A stretch of 64,000 nt of DNA from LMUY01 sp965199095 (GCA_965199095.1 CBDAQM010000002.1:85058-149057), one strand, 5' to 3'. Shown: positions 27,062 through 36,836, counted from the stretch's first letter. The notes: generated from the letters alone by a model not told the origin. Numbers and translations are program-made.

Positions 27062-28036
27062 TCAGCCGGAGCGTCCCCGGACTTTCACGCGGATCAGCGC
27101 GGCGAGGAGTTCCAGCGTCGGCATCGGCGTGCCGGTCAGTTTCGCCAGTTGCAGCGGAACGTTGTAGAGCGCGTCGACCTCCATCGGCCGACCCGCCATC
27201 AAATCCTGCAGGATGCTGGGCCGGTGCCCGAGCGCCATGTTGATCGACACGATGCGTTCCACGTCCAGCACCGTGTCGCGGCCCAGCGCCCGGATCAGCG
27301 CCGCAGCCTCCGCCACGACGCGGCGCGACGTCTCGATCAACGCTGCTTCCTCGTGCGTTGCGCGCACCGGCGTCTCCGTCAGCACGCACATCGGCCCGGC
27401 GCTCAGGTTGAAGGCGAGTTTTTCCCAGATGCGGTCGCGGATTTGCGTCTCGACCGTAACCGGCAAATCCGCGGCCAGAAGCGCCTGCTCCAGGAGGCGG
27501 ATGCCCGGCGTCGTCACCCCGTCCGGGGCGCCGAGCACGGTGGCGCGGGATTTCGGGCTCATCACCCGGATGACGCCGGCTTCGGGCACGGAGCTCGCGG
27601 GCCAGGCAATGCCGCCGACGGTGCGGCGCGGACCGATGGCCCGCCAGATCACATCATCCGGATCCAGCAGCGGCAGCCGCTGGCCGTCCATCGCGCCGCC
27701 GTGACCGTGGAAATACCACCAGGGCACGCCGTTGGTCAGGAACGCCACGGGGGTGTCGTCCCGCAGCAGCGGACCCATCATGCCCGCGACCTGCGGCAGC
27801 GACGGCGCCTTCACCGCCACCAGCACGCCATCCTGCACGCCCAGCGCGGCGGGATCGTCGCTGGCATGCACGGGCACGGTGAAGCGCTCGTCAGTCGCCT
27901 CCACCGTCAAGCCGTTCTTCTGGATGGCGCGCAGGTGGGCGCCGCGCGCCACGACCGACACGTCGATGCCGGCGCGCGCCAGGTAGCCCGCGATGAAACC
28001 GCCGATCGCGCCGGCGCCGTAAACGCATATTTTCAC
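27062..28036 (-). CDS. 2-dehydropantoate 2-reductase family protein (PanE/ApbA)
   Basis: A 324-residue NADPH-dependent ketoacid reductase. It has the N-terminal site ICVYGAGAIGGFIAGYLARAG, the substrate-side asparagine in AFLTNGVPWW, the catalytic lysine in IWEKLAFNLSAGP and the C-terminal PSILQDLMAGRPMEVDALY motif. It starts at GTG with GAGGAG about 9 nt upstream. True PanE makes pantoate for coenzyme A, but many paralogues in catabolic clusters reduce other 2-oxo acids. Being last in a long transporter/peptidase run, that second option is plausible here. Confidence 0.85.
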   Translation of the reverse strand: MKICVYGAGAIGGFIAGYLARAGIDVSVVARGAHLRAIQKNGLTVEATDERFTVPVHASDDPAALGVQDGVLVAVKAPSLPQVAGMMGPLLRDDTPVAFLTNGVPWWYFHGHGGAMDGQRLPLLDPDDVIWRAIGPRRTVGGIAWPASSVPEAGVIRVMSPKSRATVLGAPDGVTTPGIRLLEQALLAADLPVTVETQIRDRIWEKLAFNLSAGPMCVLTETPVRATHEEAALIETSRRVVAEAAALIRALGRDTVLDVERIVSINMALGHRPSILQDLMAGRPMEVDALYNVPLQLAKLTGTPMPTLELLAALIRVKVRGRSG

Positions 28037-28064
28037 GCGGCCAATCTCCTCATCTCATGCAGGG

Positions 28065-29363
28065 TCAGGCGCGGGCGGTGGCGAGGCCGGCCGTGCCGGG
28101 GATGGCGGCCAGGGGGCGTTGTGGATGCACGAACAGCCACAGCACTGCCCCCGCCCCCCCGGCGAGCGCAATGCCCAGCAGCGCACCGGTCCAGCCGCCC
28201 GTCCATTCCACCAGGTACGCCATCACGACCGGCCCCACGAACCCGGCGGAGTTGCCCCAGCAATTGGCCCAGCCGGACACCACGCCCGTGGCGTTGCGGC
28301 CAAGGTCTTGCGTGGCCGACCAGATCGAGACTTGCGCCAGCCCGATCGCGCCCAGCGATACGCACAGCAGGATCATCATGACCACGACGTCAGGCGCGCG
28401 CGACGCCAGGATCAGCGCGCCGGCGCTGATGATGAACCCAGCCATGGCCGCCGGCACCCGCGCCATCCACACCGACCCCGTGGCGCGCAGCACCCGGTCC
28501 GCCAGCCAGCCTGCCACGAACACCATCACGAACAGCGCGACCCAGGGCATGGACGCGTAGATACCCATCTCCTTCAGCGACATGTGCCGTTCGCTGACCA
28601 GGTAGGTCGGCAGCCACGTGGTGTAGAAGCTCTGCACTAGCACCAGGAAGAAATACTGCATCCCGACCGCCCAGAACTGGAACGAACCCAGGCACCGCCA
28701 GAAGGCGCCGTCCGTGCCCAGGGCCGAGTCGCGGTCCTGCCCGGCGGTGATGAAATCCGCCTCGCCCCGTGTCATGGCGGGATGCGTCGCCGGGTCGTCG
28801 CGGAACCAGGTCCACCACAGGATGCCGAGCGCCACGCCCAGCAGGCCGAAGCCGTAGAACGCCCAGCGCCAGCCGAAGCTGCCGATGACCAGCGTGGTGA
28901 TCGGCGCGGCCACGATGGGGCCGAGATACAGGGCGCCCAGCAGTACCGAATTGCCTTGCGAGCGTTCCTGCCGCGGAAACCAGCGGCGTAGCGCCATGAC
29001 GCAGGCCGGCCAGTCCGCCGCCTGCCCGGCGCCAAGCAGTGCGCGGATGCCCACGAACGACACCATGTTGAAGCCGAGCGGGGTTGCGATGGTCAACGCC
29101 GACCACAGCAAATTGGCCCAGGCCAGCGCCCGGCGCGGACCGAATTTCTGCGCCAGCCATCCGGCGGGAACCTGCAGCGCGGCGTAGGTCCAGGAGAAGC
29201 TGGTGAGGATCAGTGACATCTGCACCAGGGTGAAGCCGTATTCATGCTGGATGGTCGGCGCGGCCACCACCAGCGCGGTCCGGTCCAGCGACATCACGAA
29301 GGTGATCGGCCCGATCAGCCCGAACACCATCCACCACCGCACCCTGCCAGCCGGTCCCCTCAT
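28065..29363 (-). CDS. MFS transporter, anion:cation symporter type
   Basis: A 432-residue carrier with twelve predicted membrane segments. The start VFGLIGPITFVMSLDRTALVVAAPTI and the loop AGWLAQKFGPRRAL fit the major facilitator superfamily; the overall pattern is that of the ACS group, which imports organic anions such as hexuronates, galactonate, tartrate or phthalate. It lies between an M20 peptidase gene and the PanE-like gene on the same strand and may import a related organic acid. Substrate unknown. Confidence 0.86.
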   Translation of the reverse strand: MRGPAGRVRWWMVFGLIGPITFVMSLDRTALVVAAPTIQHEYGFTLVQMSLILTSFSWTYAALQVPAGWLAQKFGPRRALAWANLLWSALTIATPLGFNMVSFVGIRALLGAGQAADWPACVMALRRWFPRQERSQGNSVLLGALYLGPIVAAPITTLVIGSFGWRWAFYGFGLLGVALGILWWTWFRDDPATHPAMTRGEADFITAGQDRDSALGTDGAFWRCLGSFQFWAVGMQYFFLVLVQSFYTTWLPTYLVSERHMSLKEMGIYASMPWVALFVMVFVAGWLADRVLRATGSVWMARVPAAMAGFIISAGALILASRAPDVVVMMILLCVSLGAIGLAQVSIWSATQDLGRNATGVVSGWANCWGNSAGFVGPVVMAYLVEWTGGWTGALLGIALAGGAGAVLWLFVHPQRPLAAIPGTAGLATARA

Positions 29364-29438
29364 GGATCCATATCCCCGCTTACGCCGGCGGGCAGCTTGC
29401 GGCGGGTCTTAGGCGGTAGGCAAGCAGGTTGATACGGA

Positions 29439-30638
29439 TCAAGCGGCCAAATAGCGCAGGATCGCCGCCGCCAGGGCCTGCACGTCGGCAATGCGCACGC
29501 GTTCGTCGGCGCCATGGACGCGGCAGTCCGGCCGGATCGCGCCGCCCAGCAGGATCTCCCGCCCGTCTTCCGGCCGCCGGCTGCGCTGCACCCAGCCCAT
29601 GTCGGAGGAGGAGGTGGAGCCGTAGGCCCGCGCCGCGCCGGCCGCCCAGCCGAAGCTGTCGGCCATCGCCGCGGCCCAGCGGGGCCAGTGCGGCCCGGTA
29701 TCGGCGCCGCTGACCGCGGCCAGGTGGCCGGTCACGTGCAACTGCCAGCGCGTGCCAGGCGGCGCCGCGGCGGCGATGGTGTCGCTGATTTCGGCCAGCA
29801 CCGCCGCGTCATCCTCCTCCGGCGCGTAGCGGCGGTTCAGCGCCACCGTGCAATGGTCCGGCACGCTGTTCGCCTTGACGCCCGCCTGGGCCACGGTCAG
29901 CGCCAGGATCGGGCGGAGCGGCCGCCCGTCGGCGGCGGTCATGGCGGAGTGCCGCGCCTGCACCACCGGCTTCAGGGCCAGGAGCGCCGCCAGGATCGGC
30001 ACCGCGCGTTCCAGCGCGTTGTCGCCGGAGCCGTGCTGCCCGGCGTGGCCAGCCTTGCCTTCGATGTCCAGTCGCAACTCCAGCGACCCGAACGACCCGC
30101 TCCACAGCCGCGGCGCCGCCCCGCCATCGAGGCAGAGCAGATGCGCCGGCACCTCCCCCGCCTCCGCCAGGAAGCGGATGCCGGGATAGGCGCCGCCTTC
30201 CTCATCCGTGCAGAGCAGCACGCGCGGGGCGTAGCGCAGCACCACGCCGTGCTCCACCGCCACCTGCATCGCGAGCGCGAGTGCCGCGATCGAGGCCTTC
30301 ATGTCGGCGGCGCCCCGACCCAGCACCCACTCGCCCTGCCGGGTGGCGGCGAAGGGCGGGTCGGACCAGCCATCGCCGGCGGGCACGACATCCATATGGG
30401 CGTAGATGCCGATCGGTTCGGCGCCGGGCACCGCAAGGTCCGCCACCAGGTTCACGCGCGGCCCGGCCGCCCCGGCGCCGGGCACGTCCCACAGGGCCTG
30501 CGGCACGTCCACCGTGCGGCAGCGGAACCCGAGCTTGCTCAGCCGGCCGGTGGCCCACGCCACCAGCGCCGGATAGTTGCGGCCCGGCGGGTAGGAGGTG
30601 TCGACCGCCAGCACCGCCGCCAGATCCGCCAGCACCAC
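29439..30638 (-). CDS. M20-family metallopeptidase (ArgE/DapE-like), canonical ligands
   Basis: A 399-residue amidohydrolase/peptidase. It keeps the whole M20 metal site: H and D in YAHMDVVPAG, D in GRGAADMKAS, the general base and ligand glutamates in CTDEEGG, an acidic ligand in CLDGG, and the last histidine in RVHGADERV. The middle section (LDIEGKAGHAGQHGSGDNALE) is the dimerisation lid domain. Members remove acyl groups from amino acids or cleave dipeptides. The start is a GTG; upstream codons contain no better start. It follows another M20-type gene by 35 nt. Confidence 0.87.
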   Translation of the reverse strand: MVLADLAAVLAVDTSYPPGRNYPALVAWATGRLSKLGFRCRTVDVPQALWDVPGAGAAGPRVNLVADLAVPGAEPIGIYAHMDVVPAGDGWSDPPFAATRQGEWVLGRGAADMKASIAALALAMQVAVEHGVVLRYAPRVLLCTDEEGGAYPGIRFLAEAGEVPAHLLCLDGGAAPRLWSGSFGSLELRLDIEGKAGHAGQHGSGDNALERAVPILAALLALKPVVQARHSAMTAADGRPLRPILALTVAQAGVKANSVPDHCTVALNRRYAPEEDDAAVLAEISDTIAAAAPPGTRWQLHVTGHLAAVSGADTGPHWPRWAAAMADSFGWAAGAARAYGSTSSSDMGWVQRSRRPEDGREILLGGAIRPDCRVHGADERVRIADVQALAAAILRYLAA

Positions 30639-30673
30639 CGCCTCGCTGGCAGCGATGGCGCGGAGGGCGGCGT

Positions 30674-31891
30674 TCAGGCGACCCCGCAGATGTCGAGGAT
30701 GGTCAGCATGTTGATGCGAACCATGTCCAGGTAGTCGGCGATGTCCACCCGCTCATCCGGCATGGTGTTGTAGCGGCCGCCCGGGCCGCACACGATGCCC
30801 TCCATGCCGGCCCGGTGCAGCAGATGGCTGGCATCCGTGCCGTAGAAGCCGGGCCCGGGGATGGCGCCGGTCGGCTGCGGCTCACCCCGGACCGCCTGGT
30901 AGGCGGCGTTGACCACCTGCACGATGCGGGCGTCGCGCGGCACCTCGAAGGGCGGCATGGACGGGCGGAGCGCGTTGTCGCGCGGGATCAGCACCGCCTT
31001 CAGCCCGGGATGCCGCGCCTCCGCCTCGCGCAGCACGCGGCGCAGATCGTCCATCACGCCGTCCCGCGTCTGCCCCGGCGCATAGCGGGCGGAGCCTTTC
31101 AGCCGCGCGAAATCCGCCACCTGCGGCGCCCGCCACTCGTGCAGCTCCTGCCCCAGGGCGGCATGCAGCACGCCGACATGGCCGCGGTTGATGGAGCGGT
31201 GTTCGTCGCTCAGCGCGCCGGAGAAGGTCATGCCGTTGATGATCGGCACCAGCTCGCAAGCGATCGACAAGGCATCCACCGCCTGCTCGCGCTTCGACAA
31301 ATGGCGCGTGTCGCCCGTCAGTTCGATCGTAAAGGCGCCGCCGCCGGCGTGCATGGTCAGCGCCTGCAGGTCGGTGGGCTCGGCATTGACGAAGTAATCC
31401 GCCCGCACGCCCTGGTCGATGAACGCCACCGTGCCGACGCCACCCTGCAACTCCCCGATGACGAAGGTCAGCACCACGTCGCCGCGCAGCTGCACCCCGG
31501 CGTCGACCAGGGTTTTGACGGCGCAGAAATACGCGGCGTCCCCGGCCTTCATGTTGGAGACGCCGATGCCGTAGATGAAGCTGTGGTCGATCTTTCCGGC
31601 CCAGGGATCGACGGTCCATCCCTCGGTCGCCGGGTTGGTGTCGACATGGCCGTTGAACAGCAGGCTATGGCCGCCGCCCGCGCCTTTCAGCCGGCCGATG
31701 GCGTTGATGCGGCTACCCTCCACCGGCGCCTCGTCCGCCTGCAGTCCGATGGCGCGCATCTGCTGCACCATGAACCGGACCAGCTCCTTCTCGCCCTCGG
31801 TCTCCGTGTAGCTCTTGTGCTGCACCATGCGGGCCAGGAAGCCCAGGCAGGCGGCCTCGTCGATGCGGGTCAGAAGTGCGGCGCGGTCCAT
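30674..31891 (-). CDS. M20-family protein with altered metal site
   Basis: A 405-residue protein with the M20 fold: LLFNGHVDTNPATEGW, a lid domain around residues 185-295, and the C-terminal GTDASHLLHRAGMEGIVCGPGG. Compared with the standard ligand set, the HxD is kept, but the bridging aspartate is asparagine (GVSNMKAG), the general-base glutamate of the EE pair is glycine (IGELQGG), and the last histidine is replaced (RYNTMPDE). It may bind one metal, use another mechanism or act without hydrolysis. AGGAG precedes the ATG. It is coupled to a canonical M20 gene and a peptide-type transporter. Confidence 0.8.
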   Translation of the reverse strand: MDRAALLTRIDEAACLGFLARMVQHKSYTETEGEKELVRFMVQQMRAIGLQADEAPVEGSRINAIGRLKGAGGGHSLLFNGHVDTNPATEGWTVDPWAGKIDHSFIYGIGVSNMKAGDAAYFCAVKTLVDAGVQLRGDVVLTFVIGELQGGVGTVAFIDQGVRADYFVNAEPTDLQALTMHAGGGAFTIELTGDTRHLSKREQAVDALSIACELVPIINGMTFSGALSDEHRSINRGHVGVLHAALGQELHEWRAPQVADFARLKGSARYAPGQTRDGVMDDLRRVLREAEARHPGLKAVLIPRDNALRPSMPPFEVPRDARIVQVVNAAYQAVRGEPQPTGAIPGPGFYGTDASHLLHRAGMEGIVCGPGGRYNTMPDERVDIADYLDMVRINMLTILDICGVA

Positions 31892-31911
31892 GCTCTGCTC
31901 CTAGATGGTCT

Positions 31912-33465
31912 TCAGGCTCCGGCCGGGGTGGGCACCGCGTCAAGCAGCGCCCGGGTGTAGGCGTGGGCGCCGAGGGCGGCGACGTCCGACAGCTCCACCA
32001 TCTCGCCACGGTACATCACGGCGACGCGGTGGGCGATCTGGCGAACCAGGTTCAGGTCGTGCGTGATGAAGATGTAGCCGGTGCCGTGCCGGGTGCGGAG
32101 CTCCAGCAGCAGGCGGACGATCTGCGCCTGCACCGACACGTCCAGGGCAGAGGTGATCTCGTCGCAGATCACCAGGCGCGGCCGGGCGGCGAAGGCGCGC
32201 GCGATCGCCACGCGCTGCTTTTCGCCACCGGAGAGCTGGTGCGGGTAGCGGACGGCGAACTCGGGCGGCAACTGCATCTCGGCCAGCAGCGCCGCGATGG
32301 CGCCGGGGCCTGCGCCGCCATACAGCGCCAAGGGGCGCGACAGGATCTCGGAAACCCGATGGCGCGGGTTCAGCGACGCGTCGGGGTGCTGGAAGATTAT
32401 CTGCACCGCCTGCCGGTAGCTGCGGCCCATATCGCGGATTCCCCGCAGCGTCCGGCCGCCTTGCGCCAGCGTCCCGGTGAACGGGGCGAGCCCAACCAGC
32501 GCGCGGGCGATGGTTGACTTGCCGGAGCCGGATTCGCCGACGATGCCCAGGATTTCCCCTTCGCGCAGGGTGAAGCCGATACCCCGCACCCCCGCGCCGG
32601 TCTTGTCGTAGCGCACCGTCACTGCGGCGGCCTGCAACGCCGCCTTCCCGTGGGCTGGCTGGTCGGACACCAGGCGGATGTCGGGTCGCGGGACGCTCGC
32701 CACCAGCCGGCGGGTATACTCCTCCCGCGGGGCGGAGAACACGCGCCGCGCCGGGTCGTTCTCGACGATCGTGCCGCGATGGATCACCGCCACCTGGTCC
32801 GCCACGCGCGACACCAGGGCCAGGTCGTGCGAAATATACAGCGCGGCGACCCCCGTCTCCGCCTGCAAGGTGGCGAACAGCTCCAGGATTTGCCGCGCGG
32901 TGATCACGTCCAGCGCCGTGGTCGGCTCGTCCAGCAGCAGGCATTCCGGCTCGGCCGCGAAGGCGGCGGCAATCACCACGCGCTGCTTCTCACCGCCGGA
33001 CGCCTCGTGCGGGTAGCGCCGCATCATCGCCGCCGCGTCGCGCAGCCCGACGCGGCCCAGCATGGCCTCTGCCCGGTCCCGCGCCTCGGCGCCGTGCAGG
33101 CCCTTGTGGCGGCGCAGCACCTCCGTCACGTGGCCGCCCAAGCTCAGCGTCGGGTTCAGCGAGGCGCTGGGGTCCTGGAACACCATGCCGATCCGGGCGC
33201 CGCGCACCCGGCGCATCGCGGCGGCGGACAGGGTGCGGAGGTCCTGCCCCAGCAGGCGGATGGCACCCCCGCCCTCCCGTGCGCCGCGCGGCAGGTGGCG
33301 CATGATGGCGTACGCGAGGGAGGTCTTGCCCGATCCCGACTCGCCCACCAGCCCGAGCACGCCGCCGCGCGGCACGTCCAGCCGGATGTCGGCCAGGGCG
33401 CGCACCGCGGCGCCGCGCCCGGTATAGGCCAGGCTGTAGCCTTCGACGGACAGGACGGCGCTCAT
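31912..33465 (-). CDS. Double ABC ATP-binding protein for a peptide-type transporter (DppD-DppF fusion)
   Basis: A 517-residue protein with two complete ATPase domains. Domain 1 (residues 1-255): Walker A GESGSGKTS, Q-loop VFQDPSASLNP, signature EASGGEKQRVVIAAA, Walker B LLLDEPTTALD. Domain 2 (about 275-517): Walker A GESGSGKST, IIFQHPDASLNP, signature QLSGGEKQRVAIARA, VICDEITSALD. It lacks the long cysteine tails between and after the domains. Its ATG overlaps the stop of the permease gene. It supplies both ATPases for the importer in one chain, as GsiA-type proteins do. Confidence 0.92.
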   Translation of the reverse strand: MSAVLSVEGYSLAYTGRGAAVRALADIRLDVPRGGVLGLVGESGSGKTSLAYAIMRHLPRGAREGGGAIRLLGQDLRTLSAAAMRRVRGARIGMVFQDPSASLNPTLSLGGHVTEVLRRHKGLHGAEARDRAEAMLGRVGLRDAAAMMRRYPHEASGGEKQRVVIAAAFAAEPECLLLDEPTTALDVITARQILELFATLQAETGVAALYISHDLALVSRVADQVAVIHRGTIVENDPARRVFSAPREEYTRRLVASVPRPDIRLVSDQPAHGKAALQAAAVTVRYDKTGAGVRGIGFTLREGEILGIVGESGSGKSTIARALVGLAPFTGTLAQGGRTLRGIRDMGRSYRQAVQIIFQHPDASLNPRHRVSEILSRPLALYGGAGPGAIAALLAEMQLPPEFAVRYPHQLSGGEKQRVAIARAFAARPRLVICDEITSALDVSVQAQIVRLLLELRTRHGTGYIFITHDLNLVRQIAHRVAVMYRGEMVELSDVAALGAHAYTRALLDAVPTPAGA

Positions 33466-34274
33466 CCCCGCGGGTTGAGCGCGTCGCGCAGGCCGTCGCC
33501 GAACAGGTTGAAGGCGATGGCCACCAGCGCGATGGCCAGGCCGGGCGAGACCATGATCCACGGGTTGCGGAACAGGTACGGCCGCGCCTCCGCCACCATC
33601 AGCCCCCATTCGGCGGAGGGCGGCTGCGCGCCCAAGCCCAGGAAGCTGAGCGTGGCCAGCGCCATGACGGCGAAGGCGACGCGGATGGTCGCCTCCACGA
33701 TGATCGGGCCGACCACATTGGGCAGCATCTCCCGCAGCACGATCGTGGCCCGGCCTTCGCCGCGGGCGATGGCGGCGGCGACGTAATCCTGCCGCCGCAC
33801 GCCCAGCGCCACGGAGCGGGCGACCCGCGCCATGCCGGGCGCGAAGGCGATGCCGACCGCCAGTAGCGCGTTCACGCCGCTGGCGCCCAGCACGGTGACG
33901 ATCAGCAGCGTGAACAGCAGGTGCGGCACCGCCATGACCGCGTCGACCAGCCGCATCAGCGCCTCGTCCGCCCAGCCCCCCAGGAACGCCGAGGCGGTGC
34001 CCAGCACCACGCCGAGGGCGGAGCCGAGGGCGGTGGCGGACAGCGCGAGCACGAGGGTGGTGCGGGCGCCGACCAGCACGCGGCTGAAGATGTCGCGGCC
34101 GAACTGGTCCGTGCCGAGCCAGTGCATCGCGCCAGGGTCGGCGAAACGGCTGCGGATGTTCATCGCCTCCGTGCTGTAGGGCGCCAGCGACGGCCCGGCG
34201 ACCGCCACCAGCAGCGCCAGCAGGATGATGACGCCGCCCACTAAGCCCTGCGGCGTGCGCCACACGTCACGCAT
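33462..34274 (-). CDS. Peptide-type ABC transporter permease (DppC-like)
   Basis: A 270-residue permease: MRDVWRTPQGLVGGVIILLALLVA, HWLGTDQFGRDIFSRVLVGAR, and the coupling loop RRQDYVAAAIARGEGRATIVLREMLPN. It overlaps the upstream DppB by 8 nt and the ATPase gene by 4 nt. Unlike the other family-5 system in this window, this permease stands alone and the two ATPases are fused instead. Confidence 0.92.
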   Translation of the reverse strand: MRDVWRTPQGLVGGVIILLALLVAVAGPSLAPYSTEAMNIRSRFADPGAMHWLGTDQFGRDIFSRVLVGARTTLVLALSATALGSALGVVLGTASAFLGGWADEALMRLVDAVMAVPHLLFTLLIVTVLGASGVNALLAVGIAFAPGMARVARSVALGVRRQDYVAAAIARGEGRATIVLREMLPNVVGPIIVEATIRVAFAVMALATLSFLGLGAQPPSAEWGLMVAEARPYLFRNPWIMVSPGLAIALVAIAFNLFGDGLRDALNPRG

Positions 34275-35217
34275 AGCGGATGCGCTTGTCCAGCGCGGCG
34301 TAGGCCAGGTCGGCCAGCAGGTTCGCGATGGCGTAGGTGGCCGCCATGATCAACGCGCCCGCCTGGATCGACGGCAGGTCGCGTTGCTGGATCGCCACGA
34401 TCAACGCGCGGCCGATGCCGGGAAAGGCGAAAATCTCCTCCACCACGATGATGCCGCCCAGCAGGTAGCCGATATCGAGCGCCACCACGGTGATCGCCGG
34501 CAGCAGCGCGTTGCGCAGGGCGTGCCGCAGCAGCACGCGCGCCGGCGACAGCCCCTTCATCCGCGCGGCCCGCACATAGTCGGTGCCCAGCACGTCGATC
34601 AGTTCGGAGCGCAGCATGCGCGTGACATGGGCGACCAGGATGACCGACACGGTCAGCACCGGCAGCACCAGATGCGCCAGCCCGTCCCACAGGTTTTCGG
34701 TCAGCGGGACATAGCCGGTCGCCGGAAGCAGGCCGAAGCTCGGGTTGCCCAGCGTGATCAGCACCAGGGTGGCGGTGACGAATTCCGGCAACGACACGCC
34801 GAGGTAGGACCCGAGGCCGACTGCCATATCCACCGCCCGGCCGCGCCGCAACGCCGCCGCAACGCCGGCCGGCACCGACACCGCCAGCATCACGGCCAGC
34901 GACAGAGCGGCCAGCAGAAGCGACCGGCCGAGGGCCGTGAACATCACGTCGCCCACGGGCTGCCCGGTGTCGATGGACGTGCCGAAATCGCCCCGCAGCA
35001 CGCCGCCGATCCAATGCAGGTATTGCTGCCAGACCGGCAGGTTCAGCCCGAGGCGGAGGCGCACGGCCACCAGTTGTGCCGGGGTCGCATCCTCGCCCAA
35101 TAGCATCACGGCGGGGTCGGCGGGCAGCACCTGGGTGATGCCGAACACCAGGATGGACACCGCCAGCAGCGTGAACGCGATCGTGCCCAGCCGCCGGGCC
35201 AAGAACCGGAACGACAT
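34267..35217 (-). CDS. Peptide-type ABC transporter permease (DppB-like)
   Basis: A 316-residue permease with the DppB start FLARRLGTIAFTLLAVSILVFGITQVLP, the long periplasmic segment (RLRLGLNLPVWQQYLHWIGG), and the coupling loop TDYVRAARMKGLSPARVLLRHALRN. It starts 8 nt after the binding-protein gene ends. Confidence 0.92.
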   Translation of the reverse strand: MSFRFLARRLGTIAFTLLAVSILVFGITQVLPADPAVMLLGEDATPAQLVAVRLRLGLNLPVWQQYLHWIGGVLRGDFGTSIDTGQPVGDVMFTALGRSLLLAALSLAVMLAVSVPAGVAAALRRGRAVDMAVGLGSYLGVSLPEFVTATLVLITLGNPSFGLLPATGYVPLTENLWDGLAHLVLPVLTVSVILVAHVTRMLRSELIDVLGTDYVRAARMKGLSPARVLLRHALRNALLPAITVVALDIGYLLGGIIVVEEIFAFPGIGRALIVAIQQRDLPSIQAGALIMAATYAIANLLADLAYAALDKRIRYA

Positions 35218-35224
35218 CGCGGTG

Positions 35225-36772
35225 CTATCCCCGGCGCGGCGCAGCCCCGGTCAAGGAGACGTCTTCCAGCCGGAACACCGTGCTGCGCGGATGTAGGGTA
35301 AAGCCCTCGACATAGTCGCGGGTGGCGGCCAGCAGGTCGAAGAAGGTGGGGATCAGGGTCGGGACCTGGTCATACATCAGTTGCTGTGCCTGGCCGTAGA
35401 GCTGACGGCGCTGCGCATCGTCGGCGGTTTGCCGGGCGGCGGCGACCAGCCGGTCGAACTCCGCGTTGTTCCATTTCGACTCGTTCCATGGCGAAGAGCT
35501 GGTATACAGCAGGGAGAAGATGGCATCCATCGTCGCCTGCATGTTGTACAGCCCGACATAGAACGGGCCTTTCAGCCAAACCTGGTCGAGGAAGGTGGCG
35601 TGCGCCATCGTCTGCACGGTGATGTTGAACCCGGCCGGCTTGGCCATCTCCCGCAGCGCGATGCCCAACGCGGTCCGCGTGCTCGGCTGGTCGGAGGCGA
35701 CGAGCGTCACGCTCAGCCCGTTCGGATAGCCGGCAGCGGCCAGCAGGCTCTTGGCTTGGGCGATGTCATCCAGCTTGGGCGGCAGCTTGTCGTAGAAGCG
35801 GTACGCCGCGTTGGCCGGTACGTCGACGCCCACCGTGCCGAAGCCTTCCGCCACCAGGTCCAGCATTCCCGGGCGGTCGATGCTGAGCGACAGGGCCTTC
35901 CGCACCCGGGCGTCGTCGAACGGCTTCTGGTTGCAGCCCATGATAACGTTGAGGAATTGACCGGACGGCGTGCGCAACGCCTTGATGCCGGTCGCCGATT
36001 GCAGCCGCTCAAAGCTCGTCGGTTCGACGAACAGCATGAGGTCGGTGTCGCCCGCGATCTGCGCGGAGGTGCGGGCCGTCGGGTCCGGGTAAACGAGCAC
36101 CTCGACGCGGTCCAGCAGGGGGCGGTCCGGGCGGTAGTAGGCCGGGTTCCGCGCGACGGCTGTCATGCGTGACGGCTCGTACGAGACCAGCTTGAACGGT
36201 CCCGTGCCCACCGCCTCCCGATCAAGCCGGGCGGCGCCGGATGCCAGCACCGCGGCCGGCACGATCTTGGCGTTGGTGTAGGCGACCGCCACGGGAAGGT
36301 CGGCATACGGCCCCGTCAACTTGAAGCGGACGGTGTGGTCGTCCAGCGCCGTCACCGAATCGATCGGGCCGACATTGCTGCGGCCCGGCGAGCCCGTGGC
36401 CGGGTCGAGGATGGCCTGGAACGTCGCCACCACGTCGCGCGCGGTCAGGGCCGAGCCATCATGGAAGGTGACGTTGGGCCGCAACGTGAAGACCCATTCC
36501 GTCAGGGCGGCATCGGGGGTCCAGGACAGTGCCAGGTCTGGCAGCGCCGCCATGTCCGGCCCGAGCCGGGTCAAGCCGCTGTAGAGCAGTTCTCCCAGCA
36601 GGTATTCCGGGCCGACCCGGTGCAGCAGCGGATTGAGCTTGGCCGCCGCCTGGTCGACACTGACCCGGAGCGTGCCGCCGCGGCGGCCTTGCGCACGGGC
36701 AGGCCTGGACAGCCCGGCGGCGGCAACGGCCCCGCCCGCAAGCACATCGCGCCGCGCAAATGTCCTGGCCAT
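35225..36772 (-). CDS. Family-5 extracellular solute-binding protein
   Basis: A 515-residue periplasmic protein. The chosen ATG (MARTFARRDVLAGGAVAAAG) has GGAGG 5 nt upstream and gives a Tat-type signal (RRDVL) cut after ARA; a GTG five codons upstream overlaps the ribosome-binding site and was rejected. The mature part shows the family pattern (LLYSGLTRLGPDMAALPDLALSW, TFHDGSALTARDVVATF, DARVRKALSLSIDRPGML). It starts 64 nt after larB on the same strand. Family 5 includes nickel-binding NikA as well as peptide- and opine-binding proteins, so nickel cannot be excluded as cargo, but the M20 genes downstream argue for an amide compound. Confidence 0.9.
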   Translation of the reverse strand: MARTFARRDVLAGGAVAAAGLSRPARAQGRRGGTLRVSVDQAAAKLNPLLHRVGPEYLLGELLYSGLTRLGPDMAALPDLALSWTPDAALTEWVFTLRPNVTFHDGSALTARDVVATFQAILDPATGSPGRSNVGPIDSVTALDDHTVRFKLTGPYADLPVAVAYTNAKIVPAAVLASGAARLDREAVGTGPFKLVSYEPSRMTAVARNPAYYRPDRPLLDRVEVLVYPDPTARTSAQIAGDTDLMLFVEPTSFERLQSATGIKALRTPSGQFLNVIMGCNQKPFDDARVRKALSLSIDRPGMLDLVAEGFGTVGVDVPANAAYRFYDKLPPKLDDIAQAKSLLAAAGYPNGLSVTLVASDQPSTRTALGIALREMAKPAGFNITVQTMAHATFLDQVWLKGPFYVGLYNMQATMDAIFSLLYTSSSPWNESKWNNAEFDRLVAAARQTADDAQRRQLYGQAQQLMYDQVPTLIPTFFDLLAATRDYVEGFTLHPRSTVFRLEDVSLTGAAPRRG

Positions 36773-36836
36773 CTGGTCCTCCGCCACCCGACGCGATGCT
36801 GCGCGAGCAAGGTGGCGATGTCGAGAGGCGGTGGCC

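Noticed and set aside
31912..36772. A dedicated nickel importer (NikABCDE)
   Set aside because: The position next to larB is suggestive, but family-5 sequences do not show nickel specificity by eye and two M20-type genes follow. I left the substrate open.
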